A DNA stretch of 64,000 bases from Branchiostoma lanceolatum (GCF_035083965.1 NC_089739.1:4718198-4782197); one strand, 5' to 3'; shown: positions 10,699 through 23,847, counted from the stretch's first letter. The notes: a model not told the origin generated them from the letters alone. Numbers and translations: made by a program.

Positions 10699-13600
10699 AT
10701 GTCGGGTCGGGGACGGCGGAAGTCTAACGTCGCGGGAGATTCCTCGCCGCAGGTCGGCACTTCGTCGTCTCGCACAGGACGCCAGGTCAAGCGTAAAGCG
10801 CAGGACGACGACGCACCAGAAGGAAAGCGATACCGGAAGTGTGAGAAGGCAGGGTGCTCCGCGACCTATCCCATCTGTCTCGCATCAGCCACAGACAGGT
10901 AAACTACATTTTGTTGCCTTAAATTATGTCAAATTCAAAACGAAGACATGCTTGGTAATACTAGATTTAAGGGCTCCCTTGGAAATTAGTAACTGTTAAC
11001 TGAAGGGACTACCCTAAAGATTGATAAATAAATGGATAAAACTAATACTGAGAATCTTTAAATGTTATTTGCGCAATAACCCTTTGCCATGAAATCATGA
11101 CACTGCGAATATGTGTTTTGTAATTCTACTGTATTATAGAATGTTTTCAGCTGCGAACTTCAAGCAAATCTTCTTTCCATTGAACAGTTTCTCTGTCAAC
11201 GTTAAATAAAGAGGATTGTTGTTATCTTTGTTTACAGATGTGCAGGAAATGGTTACACCTCCAGGTGGTACCATTTATCTGCAGGGGAGCATTTCTGCAA
11301 CGAGTGCTTTGAATATTTTTACCGAAGGTAACCATCAAAATAGATAGATATATATCTTGACTGTCCATCACAATTATCAATTTAACCTATGAGAGAATGG
11401 CAATTAGCAGTTCGACCAATGAAAGAGTGGCTACATGTCCATCAGATACATACATGTATGTGTCTGCATGTATGTTTTTATTTTGAATTTTTGCATTTCT
11501 ATGTTTTGATGGAGGTTGGCTTTGACACCGGTCTGCAATATACTTATTGAAAGGCCGCTGAAGACCTTTTTCATAGAACCTGTGACTTGCATTCCTGTGC
11601 CATGATTATCAGTAGATGATAAGTGAATAGCAGTCCTAGATATTGAACTGGATTTAGGTGTTTGTGACACTTTTCTTTCCCAACTTTCCAGTTACAAAGA
11701 TGGCTATGACATCTACATCAATTGGAAGCGTCAGTGGACCTCAAACGGGAAGAGCGATGCGGGCATCAAGGCCTTCATCGCGGACCAAAAGATCCCGTAC
11801 TGGGTGCAGTGTACGCGGCCAAACTGCGGCAAGTGGAGACAACTGTCCAAGGACATGGACATCACCTTAGAGCTGCAGCAGAAATATGTCTGTGGGATGA
11901 CGGCAACAGGAATAAAGGTATTTCTTATGTTTTTCTTTATAGAAAACCAATCTCGATCCAGCTTATTTCACTGAAGAGCTTATCTTCCACTGCTCGTATC
12001 AGAGAAGACCCCAAGCTCTATTTTGACAAGTACAATGAACCATGGCTTAACGTCCCGTTGGAAGGACTGCAACCCTTTCCAGTAGTTTGCATGTCGGGGC
12101 AGCGACAACAGCTGGGATTCGAACTCACGACCTCTTGCTACAAAGGTGGGGTCGCTAAACTTTCTAGTATTCTAGGCATGTTAATCTTTTGCCACTTACA
12201 TGTAGACCCTGTTGTGTTTCTACTAAGTCTAAATACAAATGTTGTCTGTTCTTCACAGAATGAGAAAGACCTATGCAGCACACCAGAAGATTCGGTGAGT
12301 AATGCAAATATAATTCATAAAAAATTCCTTATTCTTATACATGTACTAGTAGTCTAATCAACTGCTTCTATCATAAGTTTCCAGCATGAAAACATCTGTA
12401 ACATGTCCGCAATGTTTTACTTATTCACAGTCGCATACTTGTCAGGTACCCATTTTTACACCTGGAAAGTGATTGAAAGTTGTGTATCATGTCTTTCCTA
12501 AGAGCACAACATCCTTTGCATGTTAGTGGATTCGAACCCAGGACCTCTCGGTCCTGGGCCAAACATCCTAACCGCTACGCCAACACAACGCCACACTAAC
12601 AGCTGACTCTTGTTTTGATAGAGAGTTGAGCTGACTCGTGAGTATCGTTGGTTGGAGACCCTGATCCTGCCCCCCCTCCTGAAGAGGAGTCCTGCCGCCC
12701 CCTTCCTCACAGAGTACTACCCAGACGGGGTCGGACTCAGCCCCACCAGTGCCCCCCCTCCCACACAAAGTAAGGGGGGGAAGTCCAAGGTCAACGGAGC
12801 AAAGGGTACGTCAAAATTTCATCTATCATTCTAAAAAAAGAATTATTCAAGCTGTAGCTTTTAAGCGTTTTGTTTAGACTTTTTAGTTTTGGAAAGGGCT
12901 ACAAAATTTCTGGCTTGTTGCAAAAGATCTTCAAGCTCTATTAGGCTAGAGACTTGTGTCACATTTAGTTAGGCTATATGAATACAGTATATTTTTTTAC
13001 CTTTGTGAAAAATGGAGGCAATATTGTTTTCATCTGTGTGTTGTTGGTCTGGATTTGCGTTTGCAGTTAAGATATTTGTAGAGTGAAAAATACTGAAAAT
13101 GGTGTAACTAGAAACTTGCAGGATTGGAAGGCTGGTTTGGCTCAGGTCCAAAGTTGGTGCCACAGGCTTGGCTCAGATCCATTTAGTCCCACAGGAAAGC
13201 AAGAAAATGCATTAAAAATTCACAGTAATGATTGAAACATGACGTTCTAAAAAATTATGAATGTTTCACGGATGTCTGAGGTCTTTGATTTCTTTTTACT
13301 AGGTGCGGATGACAGCGATGATGAAGATAATGTCCCTAATGGTAAGATCAAGTCTTCTTGAATTTTGTAGAATCGATTATGGAAAGTTTGGATAGAGCAA
13401 AGTCTTTATATTTTTTTGTCTTGACTGTGTAAGTTTCGACTTGTTCCTGCTTTTCTTACAATGAAGCAAAATATGAACATTTTGTTGTCTGGGAGTTCCA
13501 AGTCTGTCCTATTTAGTACTAGGTCTGTGCCTGTCTTTTCTAACAGTGAAGTGAAATTTGAACATTTTGTGGTCCTGTGTAGGTCTATGCCTGTGTCTTT

Positions 13601-16600
13601 TCTTACAATGAAGCAAAATTCTAACTTTTTACTATACATTAGGAATATAGAACCAGAGTATAGTTCCAGGTCTGTGCCTGCTTTTTGTGACTTTTTGTTG
13701 TCCTGCGCAGTTCCAGGTCTGTGCCTGTCTTCTGTAACATTTTGTTGTCTTGTGCAGTTCCAGGTCTGTGCCCGTATTTCCAGCCCTTCTACCAGCCCAA
13801 TGAGAACGGTAAGGCCCTGTGTATCCGGCCAGACGTTATGGAATACGACGAGGTCCAAGAGTTCCCCGAGTTCGGGAGGGAACAAACGCTGTACCTGGCA
13901 CTCAGGAACCTAACTATCGCACTCTGGACTCTCAACTGCAAGGTTAGTAATCTGCTCACCCCTAAACTGAAATGGTTTGGACCAGTCTTTCACTCTACCT
14001 GTCATTTGTGGAGGATTCCATTATCATGCACAGGTGGTACAAAATAATAACAGCTATAAATTGTAAAACTACCTGTACCTTGCACTCAGAAACCTAACTA
14101 TAGCACTCTGGACTCTCAACTGCAAGGTTAGTAGCCTGCTCACCCCTAAACTGAAATGGTTTGGACCAGTCTTTCACTCTACCTGTTTGTGGAAGATACC
14201 ATTATCATGCACAGGTGGTACAAAATAATAACAGCTATAAATTGTAGAACTACCTGTACCTGGCACTCAGAAACCTAACTATAGCACTCTGGACTCTCAA
14301 CTGCAAGGTTAGTAGCCTGCTCACCCCTAAACTATAATGGTTCAGACCAGTCTAATACTCCAGGGAAAGATTCCATTACAGACACATGCAGGGGTGGTAC
14401 AAACTAAGAAAGGTTATAAATTTTAAAACTGCCTGTGATGAACAGACAGAAAATTACAACGATGTTATTTCTAAAAAAGTAAGTATTCTAGATTCCTAAT
14501 ATGTACTAATATGATGTTATTATAACAGTTATAGTTGGCCGTAGAGAATCATTTTCCTGTTACTTATCATAGGAATGTTTAGGAACTGTGGTTCCAACAT
14601 GTAAAAATGAAGGAAAAAAGTCCAAGATGCATGAAAAGTTGATGAAACGCCATCTTCTGTTTTTTCCGGAAGGAATTTCTGACTCCGCAGAAGTGCGCGG
14701 GCCACGTTATCGTACGCGGCCTGGTCAGGATACGCTGCGTACAGGAGCTGGAGCGGATCGTTTGCTTCCTAACAAGGAAAGGTCTCATCAACACTGGACT
14801 TCTGAAGGATCCTCCAGGGGGCGCTCTTCTACCTAAGGACTTTGATGCTGTAGGTGTACCGTGAATCTTGTAATGTTTACGGCAGTTTTATTTTCTACAC
14901 TGCAAATTTATGACACCGTGAATATGAGTTTCCAATGTACATGTATTAGTACTGTAATATAGAATTGTTTCAACTGCAAACTTAAAACACAAAAAAAACT
15001 GCTTTCCCGTTCTAACGCGAAATTAAGTCCCGGTGAAAGTAAATGAACTTACAGACAGTATCTTCAAATCCTAGTGAGAAGTTACCGTAAACACATTTTT
15101 ATGCTCTGCTTGTCCCTTTGTTTTTGCTTCGATTCCCTGACTTGCTGCAAGGATGACTAAATTCACATTCAGCACAAAATGTTTTTGTGTCTCTTTTCTT
15201 ACTGTTCTTACTTGTTCCACAGGGTGCAGTAGTGGTTATAGGAGCTGGACCGTCTGGACTTGCTGCTGCTAGACAACTCCACAACTTTGGCACAAAGGTA
15301 AACTTTTATAACTTAATTAATATAACATCTACTAACATAATTCCACCAGGGTACATAATTCTGCCACCCTGAAAAGATACGTCCAAACAGATCTCCGACC
15401 CAACGTCCCCCAGTACAATGCACTCCTGTATATCTAAACTGTGCATGTGCAAAGTAGGGGATTTATGTAACCCAGCGGATTGATGTAGGTTAGCAGAATG
15501 TGTCAGAAGACTCTTCAGTAAATATCATCGGATATTGGAGATTTCTTTTTACTGAACCAGTGAATCTCACCTGCTGACATTTCGGTGTCTGTCAGACATG
15601 GAGTACTGCTTCTCACTGCTATAAGTAGCCGAAGTAGGTGGGGCTTTTGCGTCAAGAATACTTTGGCTAAATTAAATTGGCGACTACTCCAGTCAGAAGC
15701 TTTGAAGGTGTCTGACAGACACTGAAACTAAGCAGGTGATATTCACTGGTTCAGTAAAAAGAATCTCCAATACCCTATGTTCTATGTTCTACCAACCTGA
15801 TGAAATTATTTTCAGAAGTATATATTATCGTCTTGTGAATAATGTGTAAGTAGGAATTGCAGTTACAGACTGACTGACTTAATCTATTCACAGATAACCT
15901 TAATCAGGGCAAAAATGTGCTTATTTTTACACAAACACACAGAGACCTGTACCTTAACACCTGTACCTAGAACCTTACCCTTTCTGTCCCCTGCCCAGGT
16001 GATAGTTCTGGAGGCCCAGGACAGGGTGGGGGGCCGGGTGTGGGACGACCACAGTCTGGGCTCGTGTGTCGGCAGAGGGGCACAGATAGTCAACGGCTGC
16101 ATCAACAACCCCATAGCACTCATGTGTGAACAGGTAGGTCTCAACTTGTACCTAGACAAGGTGGTCTTGTATTTAGATTGGCTGACTTAGAATCTAGAGT
16201 ATCCCTAGTAGCTAATTGTAATATAATTTGGATGTTTTTTATTTCGCAGGAGAGGGAAAATGCAGTGTTCGCAGTGGTTTTAACTTAAAACAAAAACCAC
16301 GGACATAAAACCGCCACAAACATTTTTGCATTTACAGTATATGATGACAACCCCATAGCACTCATGTGTGAACAGGTGGGTCTTAACCCTTAGACCCTAT
16401 ACACGCTGGGAAAATTTCTGGACGTACCACAATAACGTACATTTGTACGTAACCTTCATTCCTGGGTGTGAACTGGCATTTTTATGGCCCGTACGACATT
16501 GTCATGCGTTACATCCAGGGTGAACATACGCAGTCGTACGGACCATTAAAATGCCTGACCTACATCACGCGGTTCACACCCAGGAAAAAAGTTGACGAAC

Positions 16601-19600
16601 GTAACAAGAGGTTACAATAATTGATTGTATACAAATTTTACAAATGCTTGTAAAATTACTGGTATGATAAACAGTTTATCAAACCTAAAAAAAAAAAAAA
16701 ATTTTCCCTCCCAGGCTGGATTGAAGATGAGAAAGATGCATGACCGCTGTGAGCTGTTTGAAGAGAGCGGAGAGGCCGCGGAATCCTCCATGGACAAGAG
16801 GACAGACTTTCATTTTAACGCCATGTTGGACGCGGTGGCAGAGTGGAGGAAAGACCAGGACAGCGTCCAAGATGTACCCTTAGGAAGTTAGTACTGTAAT
16901 GCTTGAAATTGTCGTGGTGGTTTAATTTTCTCATTAACCTCTCCATCATGAATTTGTGACACTTCGAATATGTGTATTCTATAAAATGTATACTAAAGAC
17001 TTGTTTCAACCCCAAACTTAACCTTTAGTTTAGCACACTGAAGTTGACGTTTGGCACCCTATTCTCTATTGGTTAAGGGGTCAGGCAGCAAGGAGAAGGT
17101 TAACGCACTATGAAAACTGTCTTTCCCCTTCTATGATGAAATTGAGTACTAGTGTAAATAAAGGAATTTACAGTATCTGTTTATTCAGTTATTATAAGAA
17201 TATCAACATGAAAACAGAGTTTGAGGAGAAAGCCTGACTGTACTTTCGAATATATTATAACATGTAGTCAGATGGTTTTCCTTCCAGCCCTCTGTTTTCA
17301 ACTTTGACCACTAGCTAAATTTTTGCTTTGAAATTTCAGAAGTTTTTCAAGAGGTAAAGAAATGAATAGGATACAGAACTGAGCTAGTTTACTCATTTAG
17401 TTTACGACAAGTGGATTTAGTAAAAGTTACTAAGCTTACATGTATGTGATACATGACATGTACATTTTTTCATGACTGCTTATTTTGTTTTCTTCCTCAG
17501 CAAAACTTGCAGAAATGCACAAGTCTTTTGTCAAAGAAACAGGCCTCACGTTCACAGATGTAAGTGGAAACCATAGACTTCTTTCCTTGCACATGATATT
17601 TAAGGTAAATTGATCATGTCTATCTTTTCAACTTATTAAGTTCTGTTACACAGTAGAAAAAGCAGATAACTGTTAACTATGTAAAAGACATTGCGAGTGT
17701 ATGGTTACGTGTAGGTATTATATGTTGCTTTTGATAACTACATCATGGAATTTATACATGAAAAGATTTTTGTACCTTCCATTCTCCAGGCTGAAAACAG
17801 ACTGATGCAGTTCCATATTGGTAACTTGGAGTATGCCTGTGGTTCAGATCTAAAACAGGTATGGACCTGAACAGCAGTGGTCACTATTTAGAATATTAAT
17901 AAAATGAAATATGGGGGATCATCATGTTTCATACTCTTAACAAGATGGAGCGCACACAGCCTCCAGTATTCTCTACAAATACAGTTAGCAACAAAAATAT
18001 CCATACGCCAGAATTCTTCTTGAAAATTTAGTTGTTTTTTTTGTGGAAAAGATACCGTGTTTTAAAGAAAGGTATGTTTCATCCAATGACAGTTACCTCT
18101 AGATCAGTGATATTGATGATTTAGTGAAAACATATGGCTTGTAACTTGACCTGTGACCTGTATATTTTTTGCGTAACTTGGGCCGTTACCTTTGCAGGTG
18201 TCGGCGGTCAACTGGGACCAGAACGAAATGTTTGCCCAGTTCGCGGGCGATCACACGCTGATTCCAGACGGCTACGGGATCATTTTACAGAAACTGTCAG
18301 AAGGACTTGACATCAGGCTGAACCAGGAGGTGTTTATTTGTTAATTTATCCATTTATTTACTCATCAATGTTGGATTATACAGATGGGTAGTCTCTTTAG
18401 CCAAATAGGGCTGATTTCCAAAAGTTCATATATGTATATAATACTAGTACGGATTTAAACAGCTGATTCGTTGGCTCGCTCACGGAGGGGGCCCTGCTCT
18501 TTAGCCCCGGTAGAAACGGTTCTGGTGACATTACTGACAGTTGCTCATGAATACTTAATTAGCTATCCTTATTTGGCACAATTTGGCGGTTGATTTGTTC
18601 TGAACCTTAAGTAACGATGTGAGATGTGACCTGATTATTTGATAGCTTCCCAGCGTCCTTTGCGCTTTTGCTCTAGATGAGTTTTAGCAAACCCTCTGAT
18701 TGGCTGAAGCTGTTTTGGTGGCGCCGGCGCCAGAACCGTGTCTAAGAGGGCTAAAGAGCAGGGCCCGTACTCGAGCAAACCAACGAATTAAGCGATAGGG
18801 GTCCTGCTTCTAGTTTTAGGAGGGTGTAGCTGGTAGATTCTTTCATTGTGTTGAAAGAAGTCACCTTCCACCCCCCCACCCCCCTATCATAAATGAAATA
18901 ACCCTCAGGCTAATCTTTTTGTCTATCTTACAGGTAACACATATAAACTACACAGGTGATGAAATAGTCGTCAAAACCAAGTCAGGAGAGTTCCAGGGCA
19001 GTAAAGTCCTGGTGACCTTGCCGCTAGCCGTCCTACAGAAGAACGTGGTAGAGTTCAAGCCTCCACTGCCTGAGAAGAAGGTTAAGGCTATACAGAGCCT
19101 AGGAGCCGGGCTAATTGAGAAGGTAAGCTAGAGTCACAGGCTTTTAAGGCACACAAGTTTATTTTGGCAGCTTTGAGACTTGTTGGTTCTAGGAGAAAAA
19201 AAATTATGTGAAAACAGCTGAAAGAATTGCAGATATATGTCATGTACATCGTAAAAAGTTCCTCTTGATTTTCTTTATATCGTAGGGAAAATTGCCTTGC
19301 AATTTTGTGTATCAAAAGGAGTATGTGGCTTAGAAAACCCAGTTTAAAAGTAAATTGCCAAAATCATCATAATGTTATTTTTTGTTATTAGAGGTTGCAA
19401 TGAATGTGCGAAGTACAACGTTTTAGCAAATGAGAAAAATATGAACAGGTTTGAATTTTTTTAGTGAAAGTTGTTGATGTCCTTGCTTTCTTTGTCTCCA
19501 ATAGGTGGGCCTGAAGTTTCCGAGTAGATTCTGGGACTCCCGTGTCCAGGGTGCGGACTATTTTGGACACATCCCTCCGACGGAAGACAAGCGCGGACAG

Positions 19601-21377
19601 TTCGGAGTGTTCTATGACATGACCCCTTCGGTAAACTTTAAATTCTTCTAGTCCAAGTAAGGTATCTGATTGTTTTGTTGTTGAAATGCTAATACATGTT
19701 TGAAGAAATACAATTCACTGTGTGTTAGAAAGAATGATATTACACATGCTAGATTTGATAACAGTAACTGCAAATTTGTTTACATGAAACTAGAATGTCT
19801 ATCAGTTGTCACACATGTTTGATAGATAAGTGATTCTGGCAACTCTGAACTTGACTTTTTGTCACTCTCGCAACTCTGACCTTTTCTTCCTGTCACTCTG
19901 TCAACTCTGACCTTTACTTCCTGTCACTCTGTCAACTTTGACCTTTACTTCCTGTCACTTTGTCAACTCTGACCTTTACTTCCTGTCACTCTGTCAACTC
20001 TGAACTCCACTTCCTGTCAGGCAACTCTGACCTTTACTTCCTGTCTCAGTGAACGTGACTAGCATTTGCAGAAATAGTCAAGCAAAGAAACTAACTACAT
20101 GTAATAGACACACTGAAAACAATTCACCAACTGAAATAGAAATACAAAACCAAAAATTTTAACATTTTTTTTTTGTCTCTACAGTCTAAGTCAGCTGTCC
20201 TGATGACTGTAATGAGTGGGGAGGCAGCACACCAGATCTCCAAACTCAAGGATGAGGAGGTCATCGACCTCTGTATGAAGGCACTGAGGGGCATGTTCCC
20301 AGGACAGGTAGGGGGCATTGCTGCAACAATAGACAGATCCTGACTGTCCATCAGAATTAGCTGTTCAACCAATCATAGCATGGCAATTAGCAGTTTGACC
20401 AATGAGAAATGCATGTCTGCCAATAGTTGCATTTTTATCTTTTTATTTTGAATTTCTATGTTTTGGCGGACGTGGGAAGTGCTGTGGGATTGGTCTTTAA
20501 AATCATAGACTGGGCCCCTTTGATTTGATTGGTTGATTTTTGGCTTTATCAAAACAATGCTGAACTGGAAGGTCAACATGAAAACAGAGTATGATTATGA
20601 AGAGAAAATCTCTACCTTTGTGCACACAATACCAGAGAGTGAATGTGGTAAAACTCGAACCTTCCAGCAAAATTTGAAACAGTCACATAATATTTACAGT
20701 TACTGAGTAGATAGATAAGATATTTCTTCATGTTTTCTCTCATTATCATCTTCAAATTCAAAAGCTTTTTTTCTTCACAACAGAAAGTGCCAGAGCCTAT
20801 TGGTTACTTCGTCAGCCATTGGAGGACCCACCCGCATGCGCAGATGGCGTACAGTTTCGTGAAGGTCGGTTCAACGGGCGAGGCTTACGACACCATAGCG
20901 GAGGACATAGACCAGAGGGTGTTTTTTGCAGGGGAGGTATGTTCTCATATGTTGTTTAGTATCAAGATTTTATTGTTGTCTTTTAAGGCAATCAAGCAAT
21001 ATTAGGGTCCAAAAAATGGAAATTAGAAAAAAACTGAAATCTTTATGGTAGTGACATTTACTTACACTGTTTAGCAGTGTATTACCATTTGCGTAATAAC
21101 TTCACACTTGGAGCATTTTAAAACCATGCAAAAACAAGCCGTACAATAATCTCCTTAGAGTATTACTCTAATCATGTGTTTAGATCTGAAATGAAACTAT
21201 TACTTACATGTAGATTACAACATGTCAATCAACAGTGTGTGCATTTCTTACAAAATATATGACTGATGTTTGTTTCACCACCAGGCCACCAACCGCCACT
21301 TCCCGCAAACCGTAACGGGCGCGTACCTCAGTGGAGTTCGAGAAGCGAGCAAGATCGTGGAACCGCCGTTGTCATGA
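10699..21377 (+). CDS. KDM1B: KDM1B / LSD2, FAD-dependent H3K4me1/2 demethylase (19 exons, complete)
   Basis: Nuclear flavin amine oxidase that demethylates histone H3 Lys4. Exons: 10699-10898, 11238-11327, 11692-11917, 12259-12294, 12622-12805, 13303-13341, 13758-13942, 14673-14849, 15223-15297, 15999-16133, 16715-16886, 17501-17559, 17790-17858, 18198-18329, 18934-19122, 19505-19630, 20185-20307, 20784-20936, 21285-21377. The sum is 2463 nt, 820 residues plus TGA; human LSD2 is 822. Domains in order: C4H2C2 zinc finger (CEKAGC to FCNECF, all eight ligands present), CW-type zinc finger (YWVQC...KWRQL), SWIRM (from about residue 260: [16 protein letters not shown] onward), and an amine oxidase domain with the FAD Rossmann motif GAGPSG near residue 386, the conserved active-site Lys at about residue 656 in SLGAGLIEK, and a C-terminal [19 protein letters not shown]. 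The chosen ATG gives [10 protein letters not shown], as expected for a basic N-terminus. Introns hold SINEs, MITEs and copies of exon 7 and exon 10 edges. Confidence 0.97.
11945..12160 (-). mobile_element. tRNA-derived SINE, family B
   Basis: Minus-strand copy in KDM1B intron 3, with B box GAGTTCGAATCCC and the body GTTAAGCCATGGTTC and TGTACTTGTC, then AGTGGAAGATAAGCTC. The same body occurs in the copy at 32766. Confidence 0.7.
12432..12597 (-). mobile_element. tRNA-derived SINE, family A
   Basis: Minus-strand copy with TGGCGTAGCGGTTAGGATG (A-box region) and GGGTTCGAATCC (B box), then the family body, ending 24 bp before the KDM1B exon 5 acceptor. Confidence 0.8.
13500..13760. repeat. Copies of the KDM1B exon 7 acceptor and 5' head in intron 6
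   Basis: The real exon 7 starts at 13758 with TTCCAGGTCTGTGCC. Upstream are similar strings at about 13513, 13578, 13663 and 13711 (AGGTCTGTGCCTG variants). The 13711 copy is preceded by an acceptor-like CCTGCGCAG. The units are spaced by 50-85 bp and share CTTTTCT/ACATTTTGTTG filler. Confidence 0.75.
13885..14345. repeat. Triplicated KDM1B exon 7 tail, donor and intron start
   Basis: The last 50 or so bases of exon 7 plus the donor and about 130 bp of intron occur three times. The exon-end equivalents are 13942 (real), 14126 and 14307, spacing 184 and 181 bp. The copied coding text [17 protein letters not shown] is unchanged in all three, with only silent differences (AGG/AGA, ATC/ATA). Confidence 0.9.
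15533..15772. mobile_element. Foldback MITE with arms of about 65 bp
   Basis: TATTGGAGATTCTTTTTACTG-like text at both ends in opposite orientation, with GTGTCTGTCAGACA and GTCTGACAGACAC further in. KDM1B intron 9. Confidence 0.8.
16255..16340. mobile_element. Partial MITE of the CTGTAAATG family
   Basis: Contains GGGAAAATGCAGTGTTCG and ends TTTTTGCATTTACAGTAT. It separates the real KDM1B exon 10 donor from its copy. Confidence 0.6.
16347..16380. repeat. Second copy of the KDM1B exon 10 tail and donor
   Basis: The last 29 bases of exon 10 (ending ATGTGTGAACAG) recur intact at 16347-16375, followed by donor-like GTGGGT and the same next bases as the real donor at 16134. A MITE-like hairpin (16255-16340) lies directly before the copy. 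Confidence 0.9.
16440..16612. repeat. Imperfect hairpin in KDM1B intron 10
   Basis: CCTGGGTGTGAAC (16461 onward) pairs with GGTTCACACCCAGG (ending 16584). Further pairing is GGCATTTTTATGG with CCATTAAAATGCC and CGTACGAC with GTCGTACG. It is probably a non-autonomous DNA element. Confidence 0.65.
18465..18788. mobile_element. TIR element in KDM1B intron 14
   Basis: ATTCGTTGG and GGGCCCTGCTCTTTAGCCC at the left are mirrored by GGGCTAAAGAGCAGGGCCC and CCAACGAAT at the right. Confidence 0.8.
19840..20048. repeat. Minisatellite of about 31 bp in KDM1B intron 16
   Basis: About six copies of CTTCCTGTCACTCTGTCAAC with TCTGACCTTTA. A short related stretch lies at 42440-42510 in the EGF gene. Confidence 0.85.
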
Positions 21378-23307
21378 AGACTGCTTTAGTTAGTCGTTTC
21401 TTATTTTGTGTGAAGAAAGTGCAAAAACTTATGCCTACCGCGATGTGTGCTTATAATATAGCATGGTGGGTTCAGATTGTATATATACTTTGGTCCAAGA
21501 CCTCATATTTGTTAACTTTTAAATGCCTTTTTGATGCTTAGCTGTGTGGTTAGAAAGTCTCTGCAAATGAAGAATGAAGCATGTGAAAGTTTCTACAAAT
21601 GAAAAAAAGTTTCTTTCAAACAAAGCGAGTCAAAGTATCTGCAAAATGAAGCAAGACTAAGTGAAACTTTCCGACAACAAAACAAAACAAGTTACACACC
21701 AATGAGACAACAGGATCGTGAGTTCTAGCTGCGAATGCGCAAACAAAAGCATTTCCAATACTCCCAGAAGGAGGTCATCCTCCTTGCCGGAGTAATTAAT
21801 TTAAAGGAAATAAAAGTTTATGCCAACTATTTAAGTGAAAGTTTAAGCAAAAAAAGCAAGTGAAAGTACATGTATCTGCAAAATAAAGCAAGAGTTAGTG
21901 AAACTTTCGCAGAGTAAAACAAAATAATTTTTTCTGTGAACTTAAACGAACTTAAATTTCCGGCAACTAGGTATTACTAAGTGAAAGTTTTAGCAAACAA
22001 AGTAAGTGAGAGTTTCTCCAAATGAAGCAAGACTTTCAGAAAGCAAAGCAAAATGAAAGTTTCTGCGAACTAAGAAAGTAAAAGTTTTTCACTGCAAAAT
22101 AGGTTAGGGAAAGTTTCAGAAAGCTAAGCAAGTGAAAGTTTCTGCAAGGGAAATCAAGAAAAGGAAAAGATTAAGTAATCTCAACAGAAAAACTAGCTTT
22201 GTTATTCGTCACCTTTTTTATGCAAAAATTCTGCAAGCTTTTGCTTGTGATGACGTCAGAAGGAGTAAGACAAATTAAAGAAAAGGACAACAGCAAAGAA
22301 CTTTTTTAAGATGCTATCATCTTTTCTCAGGCAAAGAGTTCCTTACAGAATGTTACATCTTGAGCCTTAAATAAGGAACTGCTCTTCTTAAGTAAGGATG
22401 AACTTAAGACTATGGCAATGGCCTAAGCAAACAATTTCGTTATATGCAATTAAAAACTACTTTGTAGATATACACAGTCTTCCATATGTTATGTTGTTAT
22501 TGTAGGTATGTATATGAATACATCAGAAAGTGCCATTGCCTCAAAGCCTTTAGTTTCATCTGTGACCGTTATCGACATAGTAAGACTTTTACACATTATT
22601 TCTGTACACAAACTAAAGCACTCACCAAAAGGTTTTCGGTCAGTTCTGCAACCTCAAAAGTCACCCAGCACATTTCCATCGAATCCCAAGACATTCAGTG
22701 AATTTGGACAAAGTCAGAATTTTGGACACTTAACAGGATTATTTTCTAAGAGGAGTTAGAGAGGCCATCTACATCAGAGTCAGAGCCCCTGGAACATCCC
22801 TCAACTGAGACGGGGACCGATACAGACTGCCGGGCACGTTTGACCTTTTGCAGACGTCACATTTCCGCGCAGGTCACATGACATACACTAAGTGTAGGTC
22901 ATTTCAACTTGAAAAGGGTCAGAGGACTGGTTAAAAGCTTGTTGGTAAGTGCTTTAGAATGTGTGCGGAAATAACGTGTAAAACTTTTACTATATGCCTT
23001 TAGTTTCTGTTAGGCCATGTGAACATAATTTTATGGATGACATCGCCAGGACGCCTTAAGTTGGATGCAAAAGTGTGAAAGATTTTGAGAGTTTCGCAAA
23101 TTCTGTCACTTTCCTTTTGAATTGAGGTATTATTGTGTTTACAGACAATTAAAATATCAACGTAACGACTTTGTGTATTAGTCATTGTGTGGCTTTTCTA
23201 GTCAGGGACTTAAGCTGTTAAGCTGAGTTTTTTTCAGTGTAAGTTCATATGTCAGCTTTTGACAGTTTTTTTTGTTACACAGATGTCCCTCTAACATATA
23301 GATACTG
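21378..23307. other. KDM1B 3' flank with degenerate GTGAAAGTTTCTGC repeat
   Basis: From 21560 to 22150 a degenerate unit of about 25-35 bp (GTGAAAGTTTCTGCAAA, GAAGCAAG) recurs many times. AATAAA-type signals at about 21806 and 21882 could end the KDM1B transcript. No gene was recognised up to 23307. Confidence 0.55.
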
Positions 23308-23463
23308 TAGCCTCCGTTGCAGGCTTCTCCCACCGGCGATTTTTCAACTTTATCGGGCCAGATTCTTTGGTTGGGGGGTCTAGCAGATACGGCCCCACAA
23401 CCAAAGAATCTGGCCTGATAAAGTTGAAAAATCGCCGGTGGGAGAAGCCTGTAACGGAGGCTA
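23308..23463. mobile_element. Short TIR element, arms of about 65 bp, loop of about 25 bp
   Basis: TAGCCTCCGTT and CTTCTCCCACCGGCGATTTT at the left are mirrored almost perfectly at the right, ending AACGGAGGCTA. The loop contains TCTAGCAGATACGG. Confidence 0.85.
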
Positions 23464-23847
23464 TAGGTACTGACACACTCATACGGATACACAGAGATAC
23501 AAGCAGTAGACACACAGACACAAATAGGCATACATACACACAGGCATACAGACAAAACAAAAACAAACTCCCAAATACTATGTTTTTACTGGACATCTTT
23601 TCTTTACTGAACCAACATCTGAACCCTGAAAAAGGTGAAAGAACAGTCATTGGTATCTCCCAAGATTTTTTTTCCATATAGGCATATTCTGAAACTTTTA
23701 CATAGCATGGATCGGAACAACAGAAACGTGGAAGCTAAACTCTTAAAGCTTAAAAGTACTATCGAATGATTAACATGCATTATGTTCAAATGCAACAATT
23801 AAGTTTAAACACTACTTTCAAAACATACATATTCTGACATTTCAATT

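Noticed and set aside
11722-12357. Plus-strand frame of 211 codons in KDM1B
   Set aside because: It is an out-of-frame reading of exon 3 continuing into intron and a SINE. The true exon 3 frame matches LSD2.
13406-13885. Minus-strand open frame of 159 codons across KDM1B exon 7
   Set aside because: It is antisense to a confirmed exon and its repeated text comes from the intronic head echoes; there is no protein-like composition.
23202-23681. Overlapping frames on both strands of about 105-128 codons
   Set aside because: They lie across the palindromic TIR element at 23308-23463, which reads similarly on both strands.
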